Source: CALKZN01 sp050633585
Lineage (GTDB): Bacteria; Pseudomonadota; Gammaproteobacteria; Arenicellales; Arenicellaceae
NCBI GenBank assembly: GCA_050633585.1
Contig: JBOEGT010000054.1
Span: forward strand, 1-64,000
Direction of reading: 5' to 3'
Length of the DNA: 64,000 bases
Below, piece after piece: positions 15,900 through 24,346 of this stretch. The notes under the pieces were generated by a model, which saw only the letters and a program-made list of their open reading frames with translations, was not told where the DNA came from and did no database searches. Made by a program: the position numbers and the translations under genes. Position 1 is the stretch's first letter. Each line of letters begins with the position of its first letter.

Positions 15900-17777
15900 T
15901 TAGGCGTTATTAATAATGGCAGTGATATCATTCAGTCGGTCAGGGTTTTCAATGGTAGACGGAACGACAAAGTCTTCACCATTGAAAATTTGGCGAATTG
16001 TTTTTCGTAAAATTTTTCCCGAACGGGTTTTTGGCAGACCTGGAACCACATGTATTTCTTTAAGTGCAGCCACGGCACCGATTTCTGCGCGGACTAACTG
16101 CACCAGTTGCTGTTGAACATCTTCATCGGAAAGGTTTTCCTCAGTTTTAAGGACGACTAAGCCAACGGGTAGTTGCCCTTTGAGATCATCATTCCTGCCA
16201 ATGACAGCGCATTCAGCGATGCTAGGGTGCTTGCCAATCACTTCTTCCATTTCGCCAGTGGATAGTCGGTGTCCGGCCACATTGATGACATCATCGACGC
16301 GTCCCATCACAAATAGATAACCGTCGTCATCAAAAAAACCACCGTCACCACTTAAATAGTAGCCAGGATAAGTCGATAAGTAACCGCTTTTAAAACGTTC
16401 AATGTCACCCCAAACGGTCGTTAAACAACTCGGCGGAAGAGGGAGTTTTATCGCGATGTCACCTTGCTCGCCTTTGGGGAGTTGTTTGCCATGTTCATCT
16501 AAAATATGGACTTCATAACCCGCGCTTGGGACGGTTGCTGAACCCTGTTTGATGGTCATGGGTTCAATGCCGCGCTGATTAGATGCAATAGCCCAGCCAG
16601 TTTCGGTTTGCCACCAATTATCAATCACGGGAACATTCAAGGTTTCTTCAAGCCATTCATGTGTCGCGGGGTCTAATCGTTCCCCAGCGGAGAATAATGT
16701 TTGCAAACAGTTCAGATTATACTTTTTCGCTAATTTGCCGTCCGGATCTTCTTTTTTGATGGCGCGATAGGCGGTGGGGGCGGTAAACAAACTTTTCACT
16801 TGATACTCTTCGATGACTCGCCAAAAAGCGCCAGCATCAGGTGTCATGATGGGTTTGCCTTCATACATGATAGTTGTTGCCCCTTGAAGTAGTGGGGCGT
16901 AAACAATATAGGAATGACCAACCACCCAACCGACATCGGATGCCGCCCAAAATACTTCACCTGGTTCAATGTCATAAATAGCGGACATACTGTATTTCAT
17001 GGCAACAGCATGGCCTCCGTTTTCTCTCACCACACCTTTAGGTTTGCCTGTCGTTCCTGAAGTATAGAGAATATAAAGCAAGTCGCTGCCCTTTACGGGG
17101 GTGCAAATTGCACTCGGAGCGGTTTTGATAGCATCCTTCCAGTTGATGTCTTGAGGTTGGTTGAGTGTACATTCGTGTTGTGGTCGTTGAAAAATGACAC
17201 AGTGATCAGGTTTGTGTTTCGCAAGGCTTACGGCATTGTCTAGCAATGGTTTGTATTCAATGATGCGTGTAATTTCAATGCCACAAGAGGCTGACATAAT
17301 GACTTTGGGTTTTGCGTCATCAATGCGTACTGCAAGTTCTGGTGCGGCGAATCCACCAAATACGACGGAATGAATTGCCCCTAAACGTGCGCACGCGAGC
17401 ATCGCGATAGCCGCCTCAGGGATCATTGGCATGTAAATAATGACACGGTCACCTTTTTCGACATTTAATGCTTGCAGCATTCCGGCTGTTTTAGCCACTT
17501 CATCACGAAGTTCACGATATGAATATTGCCGCTTTTGATCGGTGACAGGTGAGTCATAAATTAATGCAATTTGATCGCCTTTGCCTTGTTCAATATGGTA
17601 ATCCAACGCCATATGACATGTGTTCATTTCGCCATCTTCAAACCAGTGATAAATACCGTGCTGATCCGTATTTAAAATAGTCTTAGGTGGCGTGAACCAG
17701 TCGAGCTTTTTTGCTTTGTCATTCCAAAATGCTTCAGGGTGCTGAATAGAATGTTGGTATTCTTTTTGGTAATTCAT
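15900..17777 (-). CDS. prpE: Propionyl-CoA synthetase
   Basis: AMP-forming acyl-CoA ligase of 625 aa (E. coli PrpE has 628). It activates propionate to propionyl-CoA. The AMP-binding signature YTSGTTGKPKGVVRENGGH (about 237-255) has the Glu-Asn-Gly-Gly-His extension typical of PrpE. The WWQTETGW motif (about 389-396) and the C-terminal lysine of RSGKILRKTIRQ (regulated by acetylation in the family) are present. It is the last gene of the prp cluster, 83 bp after the nitroreductase gene. AGAGAAA precedes its ATG. It supplies propionyl-CoA to PrpC. Confidence 0.94.
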   Translation of the reverse strand: MNYQKEYQHSIQHPEAFWNDKAKKLDWFTPPKTILNTDQHGIYHWFEDGEMNTCHMALDYHIEQGKGDQIALIYDSPVTDQKRQYSYRELRDEVAKTAGMLQALNVEKGDRVIIYMPMIPEAAIAMLACARLGAIHSVVFGGFAAPELAVRIDDAKPKVIMSASCGIEITRIIEYKPLLDNAVSLAKHKPDHCVIFQRPQHECTLNQPQDINWKDAIKTAPSAICTPVKGSDLLYILYTSGTTGKPKGVVRENGGHAVAMKYSMSAIYDIEPGEVFWAASDVGWVVGHSYIVYAPLLQGATTIMYEGKPIMTPDAGAFWRVIEEYQVKSLFTAPTAYRAIKKEDPDGKLAKKYNLNCLQTLFSAGERLDPATHEWLEETLNVPVIDNWWQTETGWAIASNQRGIEPMTIKQGSATVPSAGYEVHILDEHGKQLPKGEQGDIAIKLPLPPSCLTTVWGDIERFKSGYLSTYPGYYLSGDGGFFDDDGYLFVMGRVDDVINVAGHRLSTGEMEEVIGKHPSIAECAVIGRNDDLKGQLPVGLVVLKTEENLSDEDVQQQLVQLVRAEIGAVAALKEIHVVPGLPKTRSGKILRKTIRQIFNGEDFVVPSTIENPDRLNDITAIINNA

Positions 17778-17860
17778 GATTTTCTCTATTCCAATCGCTT
17801 TATTATTCTATGTAATGTATGTATTTCGCTGATTTAGGCTGCAAGGTTTACTTCTTATTT

Positions 17861-18526
17861 TTAGCGATAAAATTTTGTGAAGACATCAATATCTTCTCTT
17901 GAAGTCCGGTAGCTGTTCACTAGGGCGGATTCGTCTTCGTAGCCAATGGCCATGCCGCACATCACAATAGCATTATCGGGATAACCAAGTTCTTTTCGAA
18001 CAATGTCAGGATATTCACCTAATGCGGCTTGAGGGCAGGTGGCTAAGCCTTCTTCCATAGCGCTAAGCATGACGGATTGTAAAAACATACCAAAGTCCAT
18101 AAATGATCCTGCTTCCATAATATCTTCCATAAAAAATAACAACATTGTCGGTGCATCAAAAGCACGATAATTGGCTGCCCATTGGTCGAGTTGGCGTTCT
18201 TTGTCCTCACGTGTAATTTCAAGCGTACTGTACATTAACAGTCCGCATTCTTTACGACGGTCTTTATAGGGTGAAATCCATTCGTTTGGATAATAAGAGT
18301 AATCCATTTTCCCTTTTTGTCCACCACGAAATGCGGCTTCCATTTTGGATTGTAAATCGCGTTTTTTAGCTCCCGATAAGACAGCGACTTGCCATGGTTG
18401 TGAGTTCACACCTGAAGGGGCATGAGCGGCTGAAGTTAAAACCTTTCTAATCAAGGCTTCATCAACTGCTTTGTCGAGAAAAGCTCGCGTTGATTTTCGT
18501 TGTTGTAAGGCGTCTGATACTTTCAT
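17861..18526 (-). CDS. Nitroreductase-family flavoprotein
   Basis: 221 aa FMN-binding nitroreductase fold: RKSTRAFLDKAVDEALIRKVLTSAAHAPSGVNSQPWQ (about 11-47) binds FMN phosphate and flavin. A C-terminal ATCPQAALGEYPDIVRKELGYP region (about 162-183) matches the NfsA/NfsB-like oxidoreductases. A good AGAGGA ribosome site precedes the ATG. It lies inside the methylcitrate cluster between prpC and prpE, where it is not a standard component. It may reduce an enoyl or quinone substrate or simply be a passenger. Function remains open. Confidence 0.85.
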   Translation of the reverse strand: MKVSDALQQRKSTRAFLDKAVDEALIRKVLTSAAHAPSGVNSQPWQVAVLSGAKKRDLQSKMEAAFRGGQKGKMDYSYYPNEWISPYKDRRKECGLLMYSTLEITREDKERQLDQWAANYRAFDAPTMLLFFMEDIMEAGSFMDFGMFLQSVMLSAMEEGLATCPQAALGEYPDIVRKELGYPDNAIVMCGMAIGYEDESALVNSYRTSREDIDVFTKFYR

Positions 18527-18670
18527 GAATTCCTCTGGATGTTAAGTCACTAAATGGTTTAAAGGGCATCACGCAATCGATTATTGAAATGATTACTTGA
18601 TGCTTATTTCATATAAATACTCAAATGATTGATTCATAAGTTGGCGAAAGGCTGTGTCCTAGCTAAAGGC

Positions 18671-19819
18671 TTATCGCTCAGCTAAAGGTTTGAAAGATAA
18701 GTTTTCTGGGCCGGTGTAATTGGCGGAAGGGCGAATGATCTTGCCGTCTTCACGTTGTTCAATCACATGCGCTCCCCAGCCACTGGTTCTTGCTATAACA
18801 AACAAGGGAGTGAACATGTCTGTAGGTACATTCATTTGGTTGTAAGACACGGCTGAAAACCAATCGAGATTTGGAAACATTTTTTTGATATCCCACATCA
18901 CCGTTTCAAGCCTTTCCGCTACGTCATACATCAACGTGTTGTTATTCTCATCAGAGAGTTGCTTTGCAACGCGTTTAATCACTTCATTTCGAGGGTCGCT
19001 CACGGTATAGACTGGGTGGCCAAAACCGATAACAATTTCTTTTTTCGCAACGCGTTCTCGAATGTCTTTTTCAGCTTGATCTGCCGAGGAGTAACGTTGC
19101 TGAGTCTCAAAGGCAACTTCATTTGCACCGCCGTGCTTTGGTCCACGAAGCGCACCAATTGCGCCGGTGATGCATGAATGAATATCTGAATTGGTACCCG
19201 CGATGACACGAGATGTGAACGTAGAGGCATTGAATTCGTGCTCGGCATACAAAATTAACGAAATGTGCATAGCCTTCACCCATGAATCGGGTGCTTTTTG
19301 ACCATGTAATAGGCTTAAAAAGTGGCCACCAATCGAATCATCATTTGTCTGAAGGGATATTTGTTTACCTGAACGGCTATAGTGATACCAGTAGGCAAGC
19401 ATGGAACCAAAGCAAGCCATGAGTTGGTCAATATGATCGCGTGTTGCTTCCGCATCGTTAATATCCTTTTCGGCGTTAATGCAGCCCAGTACACTACAAC
19501 CAGACCTCATGACATCCATAGGGTGAGTGGATGAAGGAAGTTGCTCCAGCGTGCGCTTTACTGCATCAGGTAGTTCACGTAGTGATTGTAATTTTTGTTT
19601 GTATTGAGACAGCTCTTCGATGGTGGGTAGTTTTCCATGCACAATGAGGTGTGCAATTTCTTCAAACTCGCAGTGTTCGGCAATATCTAGTATGTCATAG
19701 CCGCGATAATGTAAGTCATTACCTGTACGACCAACAGTACATACAGCTGTATTTCCTGCGGCAGTCCCAGACAGTGCTACTGATTTTTTTGGTTTTAATG
19801 TAGTAGGGGTATCAGTCAT
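18671..19819 (-). CDS. prpC: 2-Methylcitrate synthase
   Basis: Citrate synthase-fold enzyme of 382 aa that condenses propionyl-CoA with oxaloacetate. Signature regions are the LRYRGYDI-type segment (HYRGYDILDIAEHC, about 37-50), the active-site GAIGALRGPKHGGANE (about 215-230) with its His, GFGHPVY (about 265-271) with the second His, and the C-terminal RPSANYTGPE. The short length and the lack of the NADH-regulated N-terminal domain separate it from GltA. It follows prpB by 49 bp on the same strand. Adjacency to PrpB and PrpE fixes the methylcitrate role. Confidence 0.94.
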   Translation of the reverse strand: MTDTPTTLKPKKSVALSGTAAGNTAVCTVGRTGNDLHYRGYDILDIAEHCEFEEIAHLIVHGKLPTIEELSQYKQKLQSLRELPDAVKRTLEQLPSSTHPMDVMRSGCSVLGCINAEKDINDAEATRDHIDQLMACFGSMLAYWYHYSRSGKQISLQTNDDSIGGHFLSLLHGQKAPDSWVKAMHISLILYAEHEFNASTFTSRVIAGTNSDIHSCITGAIGALRGPKHGGANEVAFETQQRYSSADQAEKDIRERVAKKEIVIGFGHPVYTVSDPRNEVIKRVAKQLSDENNNTLMYDVAERLETVMWDIKKMFPNLDWFSAVSYNQMNVPTDMFTPLFVIARTSGWGAHVIEQREDGKIIRPSANYTGPENLSFKPLAER

Positions 19820-19868
19820 GATGTATCTCGTATTAAGTCTCGAAAAAGGGCGGGGTGAGTCAACATTT

Positions 19869-20744
19869 CTATGATTTTTCTTGTTGAAACAAATGGTCTA
19901 ACTTTTGTTCGTAGGCGTGATAGTCAAGGAAATCATAGAGTTCCATGCGAGTTTGCATTTTGTCGACGACATTTTTTTGATGTCCATCGTTCAAAATGGC
20001 TTCATAGGTATGCAATGCCGCTAAACTCATCGCTCTAAAAGCGCTTAGCGGATAGAGTTGTAGTTTGACACCAACGGATGCGAGTTCTTCGCTTGAAAAT
20101 AAAGGGGTTGCACCAAACTCAGTGATGTTGGCTAAGACAGGTACATTCACCGCATTGACGAATTCTTGATATTGTTCAAGTGTGATCATTGCTTCTGGGA
20201 AGATCATATCGGCACCTGCTTCGACACAGGCTATGGCTCTATCAATAGCCGATTGCATGCCTTCAACGGCTAAGGCGTCAGTACGAGCCATCACTACGAA
20301 ATCTTCACTGTTTTTTGCATCAACGGCTGCTTTGATGCGATCGGTCATGTCATTTAGCGGCACGATCATTTTATTGGGGCGGTGGCCACAACGTTTTTGC
20401 ATGACTTGGTCTTCGATGTGCACAGCAGCCACACCTGTTTTTTCTAGGTCTCTGATAGCGCGTGAAATATTAAAAGCACCACCCCAACCCGTGTCAATGT
20501 CGACCAGTAAAGGGAGCGCGCTGGCATTGCAGATGCGTGATGCATCCTCAACGACATCACTCAATGTGCTGATGCCTAAGTCGGGAATGCCTAAAGAGCA
20601 GGCGGCAACACCACCGCCGGAAAGGTATAGCGCTTTGTGGCCTGTTTTTTCAGCCATGATTGCCGTGTATGCATTGACAGTGCCAACCACTTGCAGTGGT
20701 GAGTTTTCTTCAACGGCTTGGCGAAATTTTTTTCCTGAGTTCAT
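19869..20744 (-). CDS. prpB: Methylisocitrate lyase
   Basis: Isocitrate lyase/PEP mutase-superfamily enzyme of 291 aa that cleaves 2-methylisocitrate to pyruvate and succinate. The catalytic KRCGH loop is present (QKRCGHRP, about 117-124). Mg-binding Asp residues are in LLVDIDTGWGG (about 81-91), with the downstream VMARTDA strand. The length matches E. coli PrpB (296 aa). AGGA precedes the ATG. It is the first enzyme gene of the prp cluster after the GntR regulator. Confidence 0.95.
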   Translation of the reverse strand: MNSGKKFRQAVEENSPLQVVGTVNAYTAIMAEKTGHKALYLSGGGVAACSLGIPDLGISTLSDVVEDASRICNASALPLLVDIDTGWGGAFNISRAIRDLEKTGVAAVHIEDQVMQKRCGHRPNKMIVPLNDMTDRIKAAVDAKNSEDFVVMARTDALAVEGMQSAIDRAIACVEAGADMIFPEAMITLEQYQEFVNAVNVPVLANITEFGATPLFSSEELASVGVKLQLYPLSAFRAMSLAALHTYEAILNDGHQKNVVDKMQTRMELYDFLDYHAYEQKLDHLFQQEKS

Positions 20745-20845
20745 TGAGGGTCCTGTTGAATTTCAAAGGTTGTGGATAAAAAAGGTTGAATGATTATCGT
20801 GAACAACGTGTCAGTCTGTTCGAAACATAGACGCTTTAAACGTGT

Positions 20846-21544
20846 TTATTGCAAGAAGTCTTTGACTTGTTTCCAAGCGCCGCTAATGTGGCGGCGCATG
20901 AGTAACTCTGCTAATTCTGGGTCACGGTTTTCTATCGCCTGAACTATTTGCCGGTGTTCATTCAGTGCTTTGTTTGGACGATCAGGCATTTGACTAGAGC
21001 GGCGTCTGCACATTCGGAGTAATTGATAGAGCTCACTACCTAATAAGTCCGTTAGCCATTGGTTGCCGCTTGAGACAGCGATTTTGTAATGAAAGTCGAG
21101 ATTGCCTTCACTTTGAAAGTAGCGCTTACCTTGATGGTTTTCGATGTCTGCCTGATGTTCGTCGAGTAGTTTCCATAGATCTGCAATAGCGTCATCACTC
21201 ATGTTTTCAGAGGCTAAGCGAGCGGACATGCCTTCAAGGGCTTCTCGAATGGTATAGATGTCATGCATGAGTTCTTCTGTGAGCGTTACCACTCGGATGC
21301 CAGCATGGGGTATTCGAACAATCAGTCTAGCGCCTTCTAACAATCGTAAGGCCTCTCTGAGAGGGCCTCGACTCACACCAAATTGTTTGGCTAAACCATC
21401 TTCCGTGATTTTGCTGCCTTGCTCTATTCGTCCTTCAATGATTTCAGTTTTCAGCGTATCGTAAACTTGAGCGGATAACGTTTGGCTTTCGTTGCTAGCT
21501 ACACGTTTAGTCTGATGTGCGCTTGAATCCAGTTTTTTATTCAT
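20846..21544 (-). CDS. GntR-family (FadR/FCD type) regulator of the prp cluster
   Basis: Transcription factor with an N-terminal winged helix (QVYDTLKTEIIEGRIEQGSKITEDGLAKQFGVSRGPLREALRLLEG, about 26-71) and a C-terminal all-helical FCD ligand domain, where Asp/His residues such as FHYKIAVSSGN could bind a metal. The gene heads the leftward prpB-prpC-prpE cluster. A perfect palindrome sits at its start and a second copy 62 bp away. I chose the ATG at 21544. A TTG at 21556 with GAAAG upstream is a real alternative and would lie inside the palindrome. A repressor sensing a methylcitrate intermediate is inferred. Confidence 0.88.
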   Translation of the reverse strand: MNKKLDSSAHQTKRVASNESQTLSAQVYDTLKTEIIEGRIEQGSKITEDGLAKQFGVSRGPLREALRLLEGARLIVRIPHAGIRVVTLTEELMHDIYTIREALEGMSARLASENMSDDAIADLWKLLDEHQADIENHQGKRYFQSEGNLDFHYKIAVSSGNQWLTDLLGSELYQLLRMCRRRSSQMPDRPNKALNEHRQIVQAIENRDPELAELLMRRHISGAWKQVKDFLQ

Positions 21545-21558
21545 AATTGTTAACAATT
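21545..21558. promoter_or_regulatory. Operator palindrome at the GntR gene start (copy 1)
   Basis: AATTGTTAACAATT is a perfect 14-bp palindrome directly in front of the ATG at 21544. It shares the form AATTGT-NN-ACAATT with the copy at 21607-21620. The position predicts autorepression and control of the whole prp cluster by the GntR protein. Confidence 0.7.
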
Positions 21559-21606
21559 TTCATCTTTCAAGGTGTATTTCTGCATTAAATATACCTTTAG
21601 ATAAAA

Positions 21607-21620
21607 AATTGTCAACAATT
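21607..21620. promoter_or_regulatory. Operator palindrome upstream of the GntR gene (copy 2)
   Basis: AATTGTCAACAATT has perfect 6-bp arms identical to copy 1, with a CA centre. The two centres are 62 bp apart, close to six helical turns. This would suit cooperative binding of a dimeric GntR repressor across the promoter. Confidence 0.68.
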
Positions 21621-21651
21621 ATTGTTTTTATGAGAGGTTTTTCCTCGAAAT

Positions 21652-22506
21652 TTAGAAAATAACACTAATATTGTCACCAATCGTAATGTGTTCACCATTT
21701 GATTCTGGTGTTAACGTCGCATTCTGACCAAATGCAGGCGCTTTGGGGTTGTCAGGCATTGGGTTTAGTGTGACCAACGTTTTGTAAGGTTCTTGCTTTG
21801 GGTGTTTCTCGCCGGTTTGAATGTCGATTGTAGGCATGATGCAACGTTGGCAAGGGTCACGTGATTCTAACGTGTAGTTTTGGTGCTTAAATGAGCGTAC
21901 TTGATGTTCTTGAAACGCATTGAATTCATTGTCGGTATTTTCAAGAACAATATTAGGTCTGAACTGCTCAACTGTACTCGGTTCGAAACCTTTGTCGACT
22001 AATGCGTCATTGAGCGTGTTCAAAGAGCTTTGGTGGCATACTAAATAAGATACGGCATCCGAAAATTGAGTCGTATTTTCATGGCCAAACCTTTCTCCTT
22101 GAGATTGAGGTCTTTGCTCGTTTGGAGCCATTCTTACTAAACGTAACGTTTTTTTACTCTGTAAGGCTTGTGTGATCCACCGCCCGAATTCGTCGCCTTC
22201 GTCGACGACTTGGCACTCGTCACGCCAAATGGTGGCGGAAATAGTGTGTTTGTTTGATGAAGCAGGTGCCAAGGGAATTTGCAGTTCTGGCATGCCTTCT
22301 TTTGATAAGTGTAGGAAGTTATCACTGAGTCGCGTTTTCACTAACACCATGTTTGGGTGCTTTCTCTGCGTGACGAATTGATTGTTGTCATCAATGATCA
22401 TCCAATGGCGATCATAACGAAGGCCGAGAGGTGTCAGTTCTGCTTTTTCTACTGCAATACCACGCAAGGATTTGACGGGGTAGATATATAGTTGGCTAAC
22501 TTTCAT
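21652..22506 (-). CDS. MOSC-domain protein (YcbX-like, short form)
   Basis: 284 aa with an N-terminal MOSC_N beta-barrel (KVSQLYIYPVKSLRGIAVEKAEL..DRHWMIID) and a MOSC domain (about 130-284). The conserved cysteine lies in RDPCQRCIMPTID (about 216-228). E. coli YcbX (369 aa) ends with a 2Fe-2S domain that is absent here. Homologs use molybdenum cofactor, for example to reduce N-hydroxylated bases or handle Mo-cofactor sulfur. It sits downstream of the molybdoenzyme genes on the same strand, but 154 bp away, so any link to SoeA is inference. Confidence 0.87.
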   Translation of the reverse strand: MKVSQLYIYPVKSLRGIAVEKAELTPLGLRYDRHWMIIDDNNQFVTQRKHPNMVLVKTRLSDNFLHLSKEGMPELQIPLAPASSNKHTISATIWRDECQVVDEGDEFGRWITQALQSKKTLRLVRMAPNEQRPQSQGERFGHENTTQFSDAVSYLVCHQSSLNTLNDALVDKGFEPSTVEQFRPNIVLENTDNEFNAFQEHQVRSFKHQNYTLESRDPCQRCIMPTIDIQTGEKHPKQEPYKTLVTLNPMPDNPKAPAFGQNATLTPESNGEHITIGDNISVIF

Positions 22507-22660
22507 GCCTTGAGTCTATCTGATTTCAGGCAGTGTAAAAAGCGAAAAATGCTGCACTCTCCTTACATTTTTTTCACTGAGTAGGAGGAGGAAAAGTGTG
22601 TAAAAAAAGTGCAGCTTTTGTGCGTAGTAGTATGATGCGTAGTCGTATGATGTTTAGATG

Positions 22661-23536
22661 CTAGCGCTTACCATAATATAGACCGACAACGTGTTCTGCT
22701 TCGGCAAAGAATAACCAGCGAGATGCGAATGCGCCCACGAGGTGAGAAGCGACGGCAAGCACAATAACGCCTATCGATTGATTGGGCATCATTAATAAGC
22801 CAATAGGGATAACGCCAAGAAATAATAAGGCGAGCAACCTCAATTTATTAGCATGTTTTCGGCCGATGACATATGCCATCTCTTTCAATAAATAATTATC
22901 ACCCGTGTGTGGAGGCTCGAACAATCGAACCTTGCCGATAAAACCTAAACCCGTTGCGCTCTCCATTGTTGAACCTTCTTCTGCAAAGCGGCCATCGCCA
23001 ATTTTCCACATGACGATTTGAGCAAGCACAGCAACGATAGTTAAAATCAAAGCGGCTTTATTTTGCCCCGCTAAAATGGCACCGCCTGCCAGTGATAATG
23101 AAACGAAATAAAACATCACGGAACGGTGATTCCAGCGCGGAACTGCTTTGATTTGGATATAAATCATGGAGGTCGCAATTACGGTTAAAACCGCGAGTAA
23201 CGAGGAAATGTACCCTAAAATAGCCAATTTCTTTTCAAAAAATATCAATAAAAAGGCAAATAAACCAGTGATCATTAATGTGATAACCGCTAACCAGCCT
23301 TCACGGCTTAACCAGCTAGTGCGCCACTGTGAAAATGACTTATAGGCATTTTTGGGGTTACCTAAATGAAATGTAGATGAAATTAAACCACCCACTGATA
23401 ATGCAAATGCAATCAAATAAGTGAAAAATGCCTTGCTGGCTATTACTTCTGGAAGGCCAAAGCCTAACCAAGCGATATAGCCAAAACCTAGGCCTGTAAG
23501 AACGGTAAATATGATGACTGAAGGAGCTGGATGCAT
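22661..23536 (-). CDS. soeC: Sulfite dehydrogenase membrane anchor, SoeC-like (DmsC/NrfD family)
   Basis: Integral-membrane quinone-reactive subunit of 291 aa with about eight hydrophobic helices and the DmsC-family pattern. It would anchor SoeAB to the cytoplasmic membrane and hand electrons to the quinone pool. The ATG shares its A with the soeB stop (TAATG), indicating translational coupling. Structure alone cannot tell it from DMSO or polysulfide reductase anchors. The sulfite role follows from the partner SoeA lacking a Tat signal and from the isethionate genes beside it. Confidence 0.8.
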   Translation of the reverse strand: MHPAPSVIIFTVLTGLGFGYIAWLGFGLPEVIASKAFFTYLIAFALSVGGLISSTFHLGNPKNAYKSFSQWRTSWLSREGWLAVITLMITGLFAFLLIFFEKKLAILGYISSLLAVLTVIATSMIYIQIKAVPRWNHRSVMFYFVSLSLAGGAILAGQNKAALILTIVAVLAQIVMWKIGDGRFAEEGSTMESATGLGFIGKVRLFEPPHTGDNYLLKEMAYVIGRKHANKLRLLALLFLGVIPIGLLMMPNQSIGVIVLAVASHLVGAFASRWLFFAEAEHVVGLYYGKR

Positions 23537-24297
23537 TAGACTTTTCCTAGAGCGTTATCTAACCATTTGAGAAAACCTTTTGGTTCTTCTGAAATAGCAT
23601 TAAGTGGTAGAACATTGTTAGCGTTAGAATCCCAAGAATCTTTTTTGCGTGGAGGCAAGTATCGATTTACTGGTTTTGTGCCTTGTTCAGGCATCAATTC
23701 AAAACCGCCTCTTTCTTCAACTAATTGGCTAACATTGCTGTTAGGGTCAGCGAAGTCACCGAAATGTCGAGCGCCGGCAGGACAGGTGCGAACACAAGCG
23801 GGTTGTCGATCTTCTTCGGGTAAATTCTCGTTATAGATACGATCGACGCACAGCGTACACTTTTTCATGACGCCAGCATCAGTATCTAGTTCACGTGCAC
23901 CATATGGGCATGCCCACGCGCATAAGCCACAGCCCATGCATGCATCTTCATCAACTAGCACAATGCCGTCTTCTTGCCGTTTGTAGCTCGCGCCTGTTGG
24001 GCAGACGGTCACGCAAGGAGCATCGTCGCAATGAAGGCATGATTTTGGAAAGTGAACCGTTTGTGCGGAAGATCCGCAACCACCCGTTGCTTCAGGTTGA
24101 ACTTCAAAAGAATGAACACGGTTTAAAAAGGTGCCTATTGGATTTGCGCCATAGGCATCATCATCGCTTAGTGGTACGCCGTAGTTTTCTGTGTTCCATC
24201 CTTTACAGGACGTCACACAAGCATGGCAGCCAACACAGGTATCTAAATCAATAACTAGGCCGAGCTTTTTTTCTGTTGATTGAGGTAATTGAGTCAT
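23536..24297 (-). CDS. soeB: Sulfite dehydrogenase iron-sulfur subunit, SoeB-like
   Basis: 253 aa electron-transfer subunit with four ferredoxin-type cysteine clusters: DTCVGCHACVTSCKGWN (about 20-36), CLHCDDAPCVTVCPTGA (about 87-103), ACMGCGLCAWACPYGA (about 119-134), and a fourth built from MKKCTLCVDR and PACVRTCPAGA. This is the DmsB/PsrB arrangement with four [4Fe-4S] clusters. It follows soeA by 49 bp and overlaps soeC. It carries electrons from the molybdenum subunit to the membrane anchor. Confidence 0.85.
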   Translation of the reverse strand: MTQLPQSTEKKLGLVIDLDTCVGCHACVTSCKGWNTENYGVPLSDDDAYGANPIGTFLNRVHSFEVQPEATGGCGSSAQTVHFPKSCLHCDDAPCVTVCPTGASYKRQEDGIVLVDEDACMGCGLCAWACPYGARELDTDAGVMKKCTLCVDRIYNENLPEEDRQPACVRTCPAGARHFGDFADPNSNVSQLVEERGGFELMPEQGTKPVNRYLPPRKKDSWDSNANNVLPLNAISEEPKGFLKWLDNALGKV

Positions 24298-24346
24298 AGA
24301 TGACCTCTTTTATTGGTATGTTTTGCTTTAATCATGTTGCTATTCA

